Below are positions 19,242 to 27,662 of a stretch of DNA of 64,000 nt, piece after piece. This DNA comes from Teichococcus coralli. GTDB taxonomy: Bacteria; Pseudomonadota; Alphaproteobacteria; Acetobacterales; Acetobacteraceae. The number at the start of each line of letters is the position of its first letter. Position 1 is the first letter of the stretch. The stretch covers positions 34,506 through 98,505 of the forward strand of contig NZ_SNVJ01000015.1 of NCBI RefSeq assembly GCF_009829925.1, given 5' to 3'. The position numbers and the translations under genes are program-made. Below the pieces are notes generated by a model. That model was not told where the DNA came from. It ran no database searches and saw nothing but the letters and a program-made list of their open reading frames with translations.

Positions 19242-19631
19242 TCAGAGGCGATAAACAGCCTTGTTCGCGCCGCTGAACGGCCGCCGCGGGTTGAAGCGCT
19301 CCACCGCGCAGAGTTGCAGGGCCTGGTGCATGGCAGGGGCCGGGAAGTCCTCCGCCTCGGCCTGCGGGGCGGGAGCCGGTTGCCCGGCCGTGGGCCAGTA
19401 AGCCACACGCGAAGGCATGAAGGAGCGGAACAGGGGGCTCGACTCGGCGCAGGTGGGACCTGCGGCAGCGTCACTTTCCAGCGCGACCCGCTGGAAGGCG
19501 GCCGCGGGACTGGAGCCGGGGGCGAGCGATGCGGGGGTCAGCGAAGCCGTGGCCGCTGCAACAAGACCCGCCGCCATGAGGGGGAGCACGAGTGTCGGGC
19601 GCATGCCGGAAGAACGAGTCCTGGCCTGCAT
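19242..19631 (-). CDS. Hypothetical secreted protein
   Basis: 129 residues from ATG 19631 (120 from ATG 19604); neither start has a strong ribosome site. An N-terminal signal peptide (MRPTLVLPLMAAGLVAAATA) is clear. The mature part is Ala/Pro-rich with two cysteines (AGPTCAESSP and LQLCAVERF) that could form a disulfide. I recognise no domain. Codon use is like neighbouring genes. Confidence 0.6.
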   Translation of the reverse strand: MQARTRSSGMRPTLVLPLMAAGLVAAATASLTPASLAPGSSPAAAFQRVALESDAAAGPTCAESSPLFRSFMPSRVAYWPTAGQPAPAPQAEAEDFPAPAMHQALQLCAVERFNPRRPFSGANKAVYRL

Positions 19632-19737
19632 TGTTTGCCAGCCGCCTTGCAGTTCGCCCAACACAAAAGATTTTAAGAAACCGCCGGGCGGGCTACCGGC
19701 TTCGCGTGCCAGACCCGGATTTGGCGAGGAGAGACTG

Positions 19738-20154
19738 ATGAGCGACACCCCGAGGGACGACGACAACGGCGCCGAGGTTGACCTGGGTGTCAGCCTGGAA
19801 ACCGTTGCCACCGTGGTGGACCATCTTCGTGCCATCCAGGAGAGCGAGGACAGCGACGAGCTCGACACCGACGATGAGGACGGCAGCGACACCGAGCAGG
19901 ATTTCGACGAGGACACCCTCGCCACCTTCATCGACGAGTTGAACGAGGACGAGCAGGCGGCGCTGGTGGCGCTGGCCTGGACCGGCCGCGGCGACTACGA
20001 GGCGGAGGAATGGGAGGAGGCGGTGCGCCTGGCCAAGGAGCGGGGTGCCGGCACCGACACGGCGGCCTATCTGCTGGGCATGGACATGGCGGGGGACCTG
20101 CTCGCCGAGGGGCTTGCCGCCTTCGGCATCGCCGTTGAGGACGTCGAGCGCTGA
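19738..20154 (+). CDS. DUF3775-family acidic protein
   Basis: 138 residues, strongly acidic, with a low-complexity D/E run at about 37-60. The C-terminal half FIDELNEDEQAALVALAWTGRGD followed by DTAAYLLGMDMAGDLLAEGL is the DUF3775 pattern common in alphaproteobacteria. A GAGGAG ribosome site precedes the ATG. The function is unknown; it is cytoplasmic by appearance. Confidence 0.85.
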   Translation: MSDTPRDDDNGAEVDLGVSLETVATVVDHLRAIQESEDSDELDTDDEDGSDTEQDFDEDTLATFIDELNEDEQAALVALAWTGRGDYEAEEWEEAVRLAKERGAGTDTAAYLLGMDMAGDLLAEGLAAFGIAVEDVER

Positions 20155-20157
20155 AAA

Positions 20158-20193
20158 GCCGCCCCGGCCCCCATCGCCGGGGGCCGGGGCGGC
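20158..20193. terminator. Strong GC hairpin between convergent genes
   Basis: Arms 20158-20172 and 20179-20193 pair perfectly over 15 bp (GCCGCCCCGGCCCCC and its complement) around a 6-base loop. On the minus strand the stem is followed by TTTT, so it best serves the DUF1194 gene, and it can block read-through both ways. Confidence 0.8.
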
Positions 20194-20208
20194 GCCAAGC
20201 GCCGGGCG

Positions 20209-20946
20209 TCAGACGTGTTCCAGCACCGGTCCGGGCAGGCCGGCGATCTCGCGGATCAGCTTGCGGCGCACCGCCGTGCCGAAGCTCTCGAAATCCTCCA
20301 CCGATATCACGAAGGCCCCAGGGCCGCCGATCACCGCCTCGGCGTAGTACTGGTCCAGCGGCAAGGCCGGGCGGCGGCCAAAGGTGGGGCGGTCGTTCAT
20401 GATCGGCAGGCCGTTGATCACGACGCCCTGGGCGACCGCCGCGTCGCGCGCGCCTTCCACCGGCGGGCCCGAGTTGTTCACGCCGTCGCCCGAGATGTCG
20501 ATCACCCGGCGCAGGCCTTCGAAGGGCGCTTCCGCCAGCATCTGAGCGCTGAAGGTGATGCCGTTGGAGATCGAGGTCCAGGAGAGCGAGGCATGCGGCG
20601 CCTCGGCGAGCGCGCTGGCCCATCCCTCGGCGTCGCGCTGGCTGGCGATCCGCCGCCAGGGCAGCACCTGCCGCTGGTACTCGGCGCCCGCCCATTCGAC
20701 ATAGGTGACGCCGATCGCCCCCAGCATGCCGCCCTGGATCGCCTCGACCACCCTGGGATCGGTCATGGCGGCGCGATAGCCTTCCCGTTGCAACCGGGCC
20801 TCGTCCTCGTCCACCGAGCGTGAAACATCCACCGCAAGCACCAGCAGGACATCCACCGCTTCCTCGGCGCGGAGCGGGCGGGGGAGCCATGCGCCGGCCC
20901 AGGCGAGGCCCGCCGTCGCTGCCAGCATGGAACGTCGCCGCATCAT
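20209..20946 (-). CDS. DUF1194 exported protein with von Willebrand A-like domain
   Basis: 245 residues with an N-terminal signal beginning MMRRRSMLAATAGLAWAGAW. The mature part has a MIDAS-like DVSRSVD near residue 40 and the family blocks GVTYVEWAG and IDISGDGVNNSG. DUF1194 proteins are predicted periplasmic metal-dependent adhesion-type domains with no settled role. It stands alone between a terminator and a 260-bp gap. Confidence 0.88.
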   Translation of the reverse strand: MMRRRSMLAATAGLAWAGAWLPRPLRAEEAVDVLLVLAVDVSRSVDEDEARLQREGYRAAMTDPRVVEAIQGGMLGAIGVTYVEWAGAEYQRQVLPWRRIASQRDAEGWASALAEAPHASLSWTSISNGITFSAQMLAEAPFEGLRRVIDISGDGVNNSGPPVEGARDAAVAQGVVINGLPIMNDRPTFGRRPALPLDQYYAEAVIGGPGAFVISVEDFESFGTAVRRKLIREIAGLPGPVLEHV

Positions 20947-21206
20947 CCGCCTCCTGGCTGATCCAGGTCAGAAAAGCCGTTGCGCGGAAAAATGCTGCAA
21001 CCGTTGCTTGCACAAGATTGTGCGGATGCCGTTCCGTTCCGGCTGCCTGGGTGGCCAGAAGAGTGCCTCGGAAGCAAGCCGTCGCGGGAGCGGAAATTCA
21101 GGTCGGGCCCGCAAGGCTTTCCGCGGGATCCGTGGTCGTTGCCGCCACGGCGAAGCCTCCGGAGGGCGAAAGCTTCCGGAGGGCGAACGTTTCCACCGGG
21201 CCAGCC

Positions 21207-22061
21207 TCAGGGCAAGGCGTCGAGCCGTTGGCGCAGCAGCCTGCGCCAGGGCGAATCCGGCGGCAGCGCGGCCATCAGGGTGGTCCAGGCCGCCCGCGCC
21301 GCCTCGGGGCGGCCCGCCTGCGCGTCGGCCATGCCGCGCAGGAAGCGGAGCTGCGGGGAGTTCGGCTCCACCGCCAGTGCCTTGTCCAGCAGTGCTGCAG
21401 CCCGGTCGAATTGGCTAAGCTCGATCCGCAGGCCCGCCAACTCGGCCGCCAGGTCGGGATCGAAGCGGGTGCCGAGGGCGTGTTCCCAGGCTTCGGCGGC
21501 GGCGGTCAGGCGGCCTCTTCCGCGCTGGGCGTTGCCGAGAAGGATCCAGCCCTGGCGCGCCGCCTCGCTTCCGGGCGGCAGCTGCTCGATCCGGCTGCGC
21601 AGCTGCGCCAACAGCGCCTCCTCCCGCGCCGCCTCCGCCGCGCGCTCGCGGAAGGGAGCGGCGGGAATGTCGGGGTGGCCGCCCCAGAGATAGATCCCGA
21701 AGCCGGCCGCCGGAACCAGGAACAGCGACGCCGCCAGCAACGCGGCGCCCCCCGAGAGGGCGCCGGGTGTAGTCCTGGGTGTGGTCCGGGGGGTAGCCCC
21801 TGGAGAGCCCCGTGTGGCGCGGCTGGCGGGAACGGTTTCCGGCGTGGCGAGCAGGCGGCGCTGCACCTCCACCACGGCGGCGCGGTGGGCGCTCTCCTCC
21901 AGGCGACCCGCCTCGCGCTCGCGCTCCAGCTCGGCGAGCTGGGCCCGGTAGAGGGCGAGGTCGGCCTCGCGGCGGCCGGTCAGGCGAGCGGGGCGGAGCA
22001 GGGCGAAGGCCAGCGGCGCCAGGACGAGCGCGGCCAGTGCCAGGAACAGCAGCCAGATCAT
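21207..22061 (-). CDS. ccmI: Cytochrome c maturation protein CcmI (CycH)
   Basis: 284 residues from ATG 22061. The first membrane helix (MIWLLFLALAALVLAPLAFALL) is followed by the family's LALYRAQLAELEREREAGRLEESAHRAA segment, a Thr/Pro-rich linker with small tandem TTPRTTPGA-type repeats, a second helix (ALLAASLFLVPAAGFGIYLWG) and a periplasmic TPR region. CcmI chaperones apocytochrome c and brings it to CcmF/H. It is the last gene of the operon and overlaps ccmH by 4 bp. Confidence 0.93.
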   Translation of the reverse strand: MIWLLFLALAALVLAPLAFALLRPARLTGRREADLALYRAQLAELEREREAGRLEESAHRAAVVEVQRRLLATPETVPASRATRGSPGATPRTTPRTTPGALSGGAALLAASLFLVPAAGFGIYLWGGHPDIPAAPFRERAAEAAREEALLAQLRSRIEQLPPGSEAARQGWILLGNAQRGRGRLTAAAEAWEHALGTRFDPDLAAELAGLRIELSQFDRAAALLDKALAVEPNSPQLRFLRGMADAQAGRPEAARAAWTTLMAALPPDSPWRRLLRQRLDALP

Positions 22062-22522
22062 TCCGCCGGGTCTTTCTCCAGCGCGGCGAGGCGCGCCTGT
22101 TCCTCGGCCGAGAGGGGCAGGGGCTCGGGCGCCGCGCCGCGCCGACGGAGCAGCAGGATGGCGGCCAGCCCGCCGCCCAGCGCCAGCACCGGCATGCCCC
22201 AGAGCGCGGCCGTCAGCAGGTTGAAGGGGGGGCGCAGCAGCACGAAGTCGCCGTAGCGTGCATGGAGGTAGTCGATCACCGCGGCGTCGCTGTCGCCCGC
22301 CGCCACCCGTTCGCGCACGATATGGCGCAGGTCTCGCGCCAGGTCGGCGTGGCTGTCCTCGATGGACTCGTTCTGACAGACCAGGCAGCGAAGCTGCCGC
22401 CCGATCTCCTGGGCGCGCTGCTCCTGCGCCGGATCGGGCAGCATCTCGGAGGGCGAGCTCACGGCAAGCGCCAGCGGCAGCCAGACCGCCAGCAGCGCCA
22501 GCGCCAGCAGCAGGCGGCGCAT
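22058..22522 (-). CDS. ccmH: Cytochrome c maturation protein CcmH (CycL)
   Basis: 154 residues: signal peptide, a periplasmic three-helix domain with the redox motif LRCLVCQN, the downstream DLRHIVRERVAAGDSDAAVIDYLHARYGDFVLL block, then one membrane anchor and a short cytoplasmic tail. CcmH reduces the disulfide of apocytochrome CXXCH sites or resolves its mixed disulfide with CcmG. The start overlaps the ccmG stop by one base (TGATG). Confidence 0.95.
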   Translation of the reverse strand: MRRLLLALALLAVWLPLALAVSSPSEMLPDPAQEQRAQEIGRQLRCLVCQNESIEDSHADLARDLRHIVRERVAAGDSDAAVIDYLHARYGDFVLLRPPFNLLTAALWGMPVLALGGGLAAILLLRRRGAAPEPLPLSAEEQARLAALEKDPAE

Positions 22523-23085
22523 CAGGCGTAGTGCCTGAGCAGGGCGCGCACGTCCTGCTCCAGCACCTCCGGAGTGATCGGCCCGGCCCAGCGCCAGCGG
22601 ATGACGCCCTTGCGGTCGACGAAATAGGTCTCCGGGACGCCATAGACGCCCCAGTCGATCGCCACGCGGCCCGGCTCGTCCCGCCCGAGGCGCTGGAAAG
22701 GGTTGCCATGCCGGGCCAGGAAGGCCATCGCCGCCTCGGGCTTGTCCTTGTAGTTCACGCCGTAGACCGCGACGCCCTCGCGCTTCAGGCGCATGAGCTG
22801 CGGGTGCTCGACCACGCAGGGCACGCACCAGCTCGCCCAGAAGTTCACCAGCACCGGGCCTTCGAGGTTCTGCAGGTCGGCGCTGGCGAGCAGCGGAAGG
22901 CCGGACGGCACCAGCGGCGGCAGGCTGAACTCGGGCGGGGTCCGGCCCACCAGGGCGGAGGGCACGCCGTGCGGATCATACTCGCCGGTGCCGAGGCCGC
23001 GCAGCATCGCGTAGAAGCCGAGGCCGCCGGCCGCCGCGACACCCAGCGGCGCCAGCATCAGCACGCGGCGGGAGGTCATCGGCAT
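22522..23085 (-). CDS. ccmG: Thiol:disulfide interchange protein CcmG (DsbE)
   Basis: 187 residues. A membrane anchor (about 7-27) precedes a periplasmic thioredoxin fold with the active site WCVPC in VLVNFWASWCVPCVVEHP, the cis-Pro region YGVPETYFVD, and the acidic GVNYKDKPE insertion typical of CcmG. It keeps the apocytochrome heme-binding cysteines reduced. It is separated from ccmF by 61 bp that contain a palindromic repeat copy. Confidence 0.95.
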   Translation of the reverse strand: MPMTSRRVLMLAPLGVAAAGGLGFYAMLRGLGTGEYDPHGVPSALVGRTPPEFSLPPLVPSGLPLLASADLQNLEGPVLVNFWASWCVPCVVEHPQLMRLKREGVAVYGVNYKDKPEAAMAFLARHGNPFQRLGRDEPGRVAIDWGVYGVPETYFVDRKGVIRWRWAGPITPEVLEQDVRALLRHYA

Positions 23086-23105
23086 TCAGGGCCTCCGAAG
23101 GAGAA

Positions 23106-23135
23106 AGGCTGGGGAAGGAATTCCCCCCGGAATCT
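23106..23135. repeat. GGGGGAA-type palindromic element inside the ccm operon
   Basis: GGGGAA (23111-23116) and TTCCCC (23121-23126) with GGAA loop, followed by CCGGAATCTCCC. This copy lacks the T-rich tail seen elsewhere, consistent with a place inside an operon (ccmF to ccmG) where full termination would be harmful. Confidence 0.65.
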
Positions 23136-23146
23136 CCCGCCGGCCG

Positions 23147-25108
23147 TCATGCCGCCGCCTTCGCCGCGCCACGCGGCGCCGGTGCCGCCACGCGGATGCG
23201 CCGGTCCGTCAGGGAAAGCGCGCCGCCCAGCGCCATGATGCCGCCGCCGAACCAGATCCAGGACGCCAGCGGATTGTAGTGCAGGCGCAGCACGGCGGCG
23301 CCGTTCTGCTCCTCGCCCATGACGGCGTAGAGGTCGGCAAGGAAGGTGGTGTGGATGGCGGCCTCGGTGGTGGTGGTGCGGCCCACCGGAAAGAAGCGCC
23401 GCTCCGGCGTCATTACCGTGACCAGATCGCCGTTCCGAAGCACCGTGACCGTGGCGCGGCGGGCCGTCCAGTTGGGGCCGATGGCATCCGCCACCTTGTC
23501 CAGCCGCCATTCGTAGCCCGCGAGGGAGAGGCTCTGCCCCGGCTGCACCGCGGCGAGCCGGTCGCTGGCCAGGCCCATGCCGGCGATGCCGAGCACCGAG
23601 ACGCCCAGCCCGGCATGCGCCAGGGCTCCCCCCCAGGCGGCCCGCGGCAGGCCCAGGGCGCGGCCCCAGGCGGCGGCCGGGCGGCGAAACAGGCCGATGC
23701 GGTCGGCAAGGTCGGCGAGGGCGCCGCAAACCAGCCACAGGCCGCCGCCGATGCCGAAGGCCGGACCGATGCGCCAGCCGGCGAAGGCCAGCACCAGCGC
23801 CACGCCGCCCGCGGCGATCAGCGCCGCCCACCACAGCCGCTGCAGCACGGGCCAGAGCCGGGCCCGCTTCCAGGGCAGCAGCGCGCCGGCCGCCATGGCC
23901 AGGATCAGCGGCACCGCGAGCGGCAGCAGGGCGGTGTTGAAGAAGGGCGGCCCGACCGAGATCTTCTGCTGGAACAGCAGGTCGGCGAACATCGGCCAGA
24001 GCGTGCCGCTCAGCACCACGGCCGCCATCGAGCAGAGCAGCAGGTTGTTCAGCACCAGCCCGCCCTCGCGGGAGAGGGGCGCGAACATGCCGGTGGGCGC
24101 CATGGAAGGTGCCCGCCAGGCGAAGAGGGCGAAACTGCCGCCGACATAGAAGAGCAGCAGCCCGAGGATGAAGACGCCGCGCGCCGGGTCATTGGCGAAG
24201 GCGTGCACCGAGTTCAGCACGCCCGAGCGCACCAGGAAGGTGCCGAGCAGCGAGAAGCCGAAGGCCAGCAGCGCCAGCAGCACCGACCAGACCTTCAGTG
24301 CCTCGCGCTTCTCCACCACAACGGCGGAGTGCAGCAGCGCCGTTCCGGCCAGCCAGGGCAGCAGGGAGGCGTTCTCCACCGGGTCCCAGAACCAGTAGCC
24401 GCCCCAGCCCAGCTCGTAATAGGCCCAGTAGGAGCCGAGGGTGATGCCGAGCGTCAGGAAGCACCAGGAGCCGAGCGCCCAGGGGCGCACCCAGCGGCCC
24501 CAGGCGGCGTCCACCCGCCCCTCGATCAGCGCCGCGACCGCGAAGGCGAAGGTGACGGCGTAGCCCACGTAGCCGAGGTAGAGCATCGGCGGGTGGAAGG
24601 CGAGGCCGGGATCCTGCAGCACGGGGTTGAGCCCCTGGCCGTCCGGCGCCGGCGGCCAGACGCGGCCGAAGGGGTTGGAGGTGGCCAGGATGAACACCAG
24701 GAAGCCCACCGCCACCAGGCCCAGCACGCCGAGCACCCGGGCGCGCAGGGCGCCGGGCAGGGCCCGTCCGAACGCCGCGACGGCGCCGCCGCACAGCGCC
24801 AGGATCATCACCCAGAGCAGCATCGAGCCCTCGTGGTTGCCCCAGGCGCCGGCCACCTTGAAGAGCAGCGGCTTGGCCGAGTGGCTGTTCTGCACCACGG
24901 TGATGACGCTGGTGTCGTTCACCACGAAGGCGGTGATCAGGGCCAGAAAGGCCGCGCCGACCGCCAGCAGATGGCCGAAGGCCAGGGGCGCGGCGGCGGC
25001 CATCAGCCGCGGCTCGTTGCGGGCCGCGCCCAGGATGGGCAGCACCGTCTGCGCCAGCGCGAGCGCCAGCGCCAGCGCCAGGGCGAAATGGCCGAATTCG
25101 CCGATCAT
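23147..25108 (-). CDS. ccmF: Heme lyase subunit CcmF
   Basis: 653 residues with about 14-15 membrane segments. The WWD heme-handling domain reads WGGYWFWDPVENASLLPW, and conserved histidines occur in HEGSMLLW and FHPPMLYLGYVGY, as in the CcmF/CcsA family. CcmF takes heme from holo-CcmE and joins it to apocytochrome c with CcmH/I. The first helix contains an unusual Leu-Ala repeat made by a GCGCCA-type hexanucleotide tandem near 25060-25083. Confidence 0.96.
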   Translation of the reverse strand: MIGEFGHFALALALALALAQTVLPILGAARNEPRLMAAAAPLAFGHLLAVGAAFLALITAFVVNDTSVITVVQNSHSAKPLLFKVAGAWGNHEGSMLLWVMILALCGGAVAAFGRALPGALRARVLGVLGLVAVGFLVFILATSNPFGRVWPPAPDGQGLNPVLQDPGLAFHPPMLYLGYVGYAVTFAFAVAALIEGRVDAAWGRWVRPWALGSWCFLTLGITLGSYWAYYELGWGGYWFWDPVENASLLPWLAGTALLHSAVVVEKREALKVWSVLLALLAFGFSLLGTFLVRSGVLNSVHAFANDPARGVFILGLLLFYVGGSFALFAWRAPSMAPTGMFAPLSREGGLVLNNLLLCSMAAVVLSGTLWPMFADLLFQQKISVGPPFFNTALLPLAVPLILAMAAGALLPWKRARLWPVLQRLWWAALIAAGGVALVLAFAGWRIGPAFGIGGGLWLVCGALADLADRIGLFRRPAAAWGRALGLPRAAWGGALAHAGLGVSVLGIAGMGLASDRLAAVQPGQSLSLAGYEWRLDKVADAIGPNWTARRATVTVLRNGDLVTVMTPERRFFPVGRTTTTEAAIHTTFLADLYAVMGEEQNGAAVLRLHYNPLASWIWFGGGIMALGGALSLTDRRIRVAAPAPRGAAKAAA

Positions 25109-25118
25109 CAGGCGCTCC

Positions 25119-25661
25119 TCAGGTTCCCGGCCGGGCCGGCTTGGCCGGTGCGGCGGAAGCGGCCGCCGGCTCCAGCGTGTTCCAGGAGGCGGCCGGCGGC
25201 GGCGCCCCCTTGGCGGGATCCCAGTGGCCGGTGCGCTTCAGCGCGTCGGCCACTTCGGGGGGCATGTAGGTCTCGTCGTGCCGGGCCAACACCTCGCTGG
25301 CGCGGAACAGGCCGTCCGGGCCGAGCTTGCCCAGCGCCACCACGCCCTGCCCCTCGCGAAACAGGTCCGGCAGCACGCCGACATAGGTCACGGGAATGGC
25401 GGCAGGGCCATCGGTGACGCGAAAGCGGGCCTCGGGCTTGCCGTCAGGCGTCTGGTCGCGTTGCAGGCTGCCGGCCTCCACCAGGCCGCCGAGGCGGAAG
25501 GCGCGCTCCGGGCCGGGATGCCTGGCGGCGATGTCGCTGGGCGCCAGGAAGAAGACCAGGTTGTCCTGGAAGGCGGTCAGCGCCAGCGCGGTGGCGGTGC
25601 CGAGGCCAAGCCCGGCCAGCACCACGATCCACAGCCGCCGCCGCTTGCGCGAGAGCTTCAC
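25119..25661 (-). CDS. ccmE: Heme chaperone CcmE
   Basis: 180 residues from GTG 25661, supported by an AAAGGAGG ribosome site and by the standard start KLSRKRRRLW. An N-terminal anchor is followed by an OB-fold periplasmic domain with the heme-binding LARHDETYMPPE (the covalent His and the nearby Tyr). CcmE carries heme from CcmC to CcmF. The GTG overlaps the ccmD stop (GTGA), and the ribosome site lies inside ccmD. Confidence 0.95.
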   Translation of the reverse strand: MKLSRKRRRLWIVVLAGLGLGTATALALTAFQDNLVFFLAPSDIAARHPGPERAFRLGGLVEAGSLQRDQTPDGKPEARFRVTDGPAAIPVTYVGVLPDLFREGQGVVALGKLGPDGLFRASEVLARHDETYMPPEVADALKRTGHWDPAKGAPPPAASWNTLEPAAASAAPAKPARPGT

Positions 25662-25804
25662 CCCTGCCTCCTTTCCCGCGGGCCGAGCAGCGCGAGCCGC
25701 CGCTTGGCCGCCGCGTGCCGCCGCGCCGCCAGCGCGGCCATGGCGCCGAAGCCGAACGCCGCGAGCGCCCAGGAAATCACCACGTGCCACCAGTGTTGCG
25801 TCAT
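25658..25804 (-). CDS. ccmD: Heme exporter small subunit CcmD
   Basis: A 48-residue protein, MTQHWWHVVISWALAAFGFG at the N-terminus, then a single membrane helix and a basic tail (AARRHAAAKRRLALLGPRER). That size and layout match CcmD, which stabilises the CcmC-CcmE complex and helps release holo-CcmE. The position between ccmC and ccmE and the 4-bp GTGA overlap with ccmE confirm it. It is easily missed because of its length. Confidence 0.88.
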   Translation of the reverse strand: MTQHWWHVVISWALAAFGFGAMAALAARRHAAAKRRLALLGPRERRQG

Positions 25805-25868
25805 ACCGGCACCGCCGTTCCCGCCACATTGACCTGTGTCAAGCGACGCGTGGCCGCCGCACCGCCGC

Positions 25869-26666
25869 TCATGCGCCCACCTCGTGGCGGCGCGCCTGGG
25901 CGAGCTGGAGCTGCCGTACCCGCTTCTCCATCACCGCCGCGCGGGTGCGGGCCAGCACCAGGGCGGCGAAGGCCAGGGTGAAGCCGACCGTGCAGGCCAG
26001 CAGGGGGTAGAGCATGTCCACATGCATGGCCGGACCGTCCAGCCGCATGACCGATTCCGACTGGTGCAGCGTGTTGAACCAGTCCACCGACCACTTGATG
26101 ACGGGCAGGTTCACCGCGCCGATCAACGCCAGGATGGCGCCGGCGCGGGCACCGCGCTCCTCGTCGTCGAAGGCGCGCACCAGGGCGGCATGGCCGATCC
26201 AGAGAAAGAACAGCACCAGCACGGAGGTCATCCGCGCGTCCCAGGCCCACCAGGTGCCCCACATCGGCCGGCCCCAGAGGCTGCCGGTGGCGAGGCAGAG
26301 CGCCGTGACCATGGCGCCCGCCGGGGAAAGCTCGCGCGCCGCGAGGTCGGCCAGCGGGTGCCGCCACACCAGCGAGAGCAGCGAGGCCACGGCGAGCCCG
26401 GCATAGCCGCCCATCGCCAGCCAGGCCATCGGGACATGCACGTACATGATCCGCACCGTCTCGCCCTGCTGCCAGTCCGGCGGCGAGAAGAGCAGCGCCC
26501 AGGCGGCGCCCACCGCCAGCACGAGGAGCGCCGCGCCCCAGAGCCAGGGCAGCAGGCGATCGGTCAGCCGCAGGAAGCGGCCGGGATTGGCGAAGCGGTG
26601 CAGCGTGCCGCCGCCGCGGGCGGCGGCCAGGGCAACGGGACGGGGGCGGGGCGGCAGGGTGCTCAC
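25869..26666 (-). CDS. ccmC: Heme exporter/handling protein CcmC
   Basis: 265 residues from GTG 26666; no ATG lies in the correct region and longer frames have no homology, but the ribosome site is weak. Six membrane segments surround the tryptophan-rich WGTWWAWDARMTSVLVLFFL, and histidines flank it in MYVHVPMAWLAMGGY and the later WFNTLHQSES. CcmC loads heme onto CcmE. It is the first gene of this cluster; ccmA and ccmB, which often precede it, are not here. Confidence 0.95.
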   Translation of the reverse strand: MSTLPPRPRPVALAAARGGGTLHRFANPGRFLRLTDRLLPWLWGAALLVLAVGAAWALLFSPPDWQQGETVRIMYVHVPMAWLAMGGYAGLAVASLLSLVWRHPLADLAARELSPAGAMVTALCLATGSLWGRPMWGTWWAWDARMTSVLVLFFLWIGHAALVRAFDDEERGARAGAILALIGAVNLPVIKWSVDWFNTLHQSESVMRLDGPAMHVDMLYPLLACTVGFTLAFAALVLARTRAAVMEKRVRQLQLAQARRHEVGA

Positions 26667-26783
26667 GGGGCGCAACCTAGGCCCTCGCGCGGCCGGATTG
26701 AAGCCGTTCGCGCACGCGGTTACGTCATGCAACAGCCGCGCGCGGAGCGGTTCCGCCGCCGCCATGCAGAAGGAAGCCTGACC

Positions 26784-27080
26784 ATGCTGTTCGCCATCAT
26801 CTACGAGGACAAGCCCGGCGTGCTGGACCAGCGGGCGGCGGCCCGCCCCGCGCACCTGGAGTACCTCACCGCCCGGGCGGCATCCGTCGCGCGGGGCGGT
26901 GCCATGCTGGACGCCGAGGGCAAGCCCTGCGGCAGCCTGATCCTGGTCGAGGCGCCCGACCTCGCGGCCGCCGAGAAGATCGCCGCCGAGGATCCCTACA
27001 CCCAGGCCGGGCTGTTCCAGCGCGTCACCGTGCGGGCCTTCCGCCAGGTCTTCGCCAATGGCGAGCGCCTCGCCGGCTGA
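26784..27080 (+). CDS. YciI family protein
   Basis: 98 residues, ferredoxin-like fold family. The conserved pair occurs as the Asp in YEDKPG and the His in ARPAHLEYL; other landmarks are GGAMLDAEGKPCGSLILVEA and EDPYTQAGLF. The family includes small enzymes and components of regulatory systems without a general function. It has a good AAGGAAG ribosome site, is divergent from the ccm operon, and overlaps the EVE gene by one base. Confidence 0.93.
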   Translation: MLFAIIYEDKPGVLDQRAAARPAHLEYLTARAASVARGGAMLDAEGKPCGSLILVEAPDLAAAEKIAAEDPYTQAGLFQRVTVRAFRQVFANGERLAG

Positions 27081-27511
27081 TGGCCTACTGGCTGGTCAAG
27101 AGCGAGCCGGACGCCTTTTCCTGGGACCAGCAGGTGGCGAACGGCACCGAGCCCTGGACCGGCGTGCGCAATGCCCTGGCGGCGAAGCACCTGCGTGCCA
27201 TGCGCGCCGGCGACCGCGCCTTCTTCTATCACTCCAACCTGGGAAAGGAGATCGTCGGCGTGGTCGAGGTGGCGCGCGAGGCCTATCCCGACCCGACCGA
27301 GGAAGTCGCCCAGGGCAAGGCGCCGCGCTGGTGCTGCGTGGACATGCGCGCGGTGGGTGCGGTGCCCGCGCCGGTGACGCTGGCCGCCATCAAGGCCGAG
27401 CCGGCACTGGCGGAACTTGCGCTGATCCGGCAGTCCCGCCTTTCGGTGATGCCGGTCTCGCAGGAACACTGGGTGCTGCTCTGCCGGATGGGCGGCTGGG
27501 CGGCGGGCTAA
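27080..27511 (+). CDS. EVE domain-containing protein
   Basis: 143 residues, a single EVE (PUA-like) domain. Signature blocks are YWLVKSEPDAFSWDQ, WTGVRNALAAKHLRAMRAGDRAFFYHSN and the C-terminal LSVMPVSQEHWVLLCRMGG. EVE/YTH-related folds bind modified bases in RNA or DNA, and bacterial members are often found beside stress or defence genes. It is translationally coupled to the YciI gene (TGATG). Confidence 0.94.
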   Translation: MAYWLVKSEPDAFSWDQQVANGTEPWTGVRNALAAKHLRAMRAGDRAFFYHSNLGKEIVGVVEVAREAYPDPTEEVAQGKAPRWCCVDMRAVGAVPAPVTLAAIKAEPALAELALIRQSRLSVMPVSQEHWVLLCRMGGWAAG

Positions 27512-27552
27512 GGCTTCGGCGCAATCGCGCGCGCTGGGTTTGGAGGCGCTGT

Positions 27553-27652
27553 CCCTGAACCAGGGCTTCGAAAACGAAGGTGGGAATCGGGAGGCATTCG
27601 ATGCCTCCGATCGATGGGGGAGGGCCGGGAGGAGCGACGCCTCTCCCGGGCC
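27553..27652 (+). ncRNA. Candidate structured RNA: four successive hairpins
   Basis: Back-to-back stems: CCCTG-AAC-CAGGG (27553-27565), CTTCG-AAAA-CGAAG (27566-27579), an 11-bp stem with one bulged G and TCG loop (27586-27611), then a GC-rich stem GGCC/GGGAG...CTCCC/GGGCC (about 27623-27652) followed by TTT. The order looks like a small RNA ending in a terminator, but no family, promoter or strand is established. It does not fit a tRNA cloverleaf. Confidence 0.3.
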
Positions 27653-27662
27653 TTTCACGCCG

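Noticed and set aside
27540..27612. A tRNA gene suggested by consecutive stems and a TTCGA-like sequence
   Set aside because: No acceptor stem or 7-base anticodon loop can be drawn; the TTCGA lies inside a perfect long stem, so it was listed as a hairpin array.
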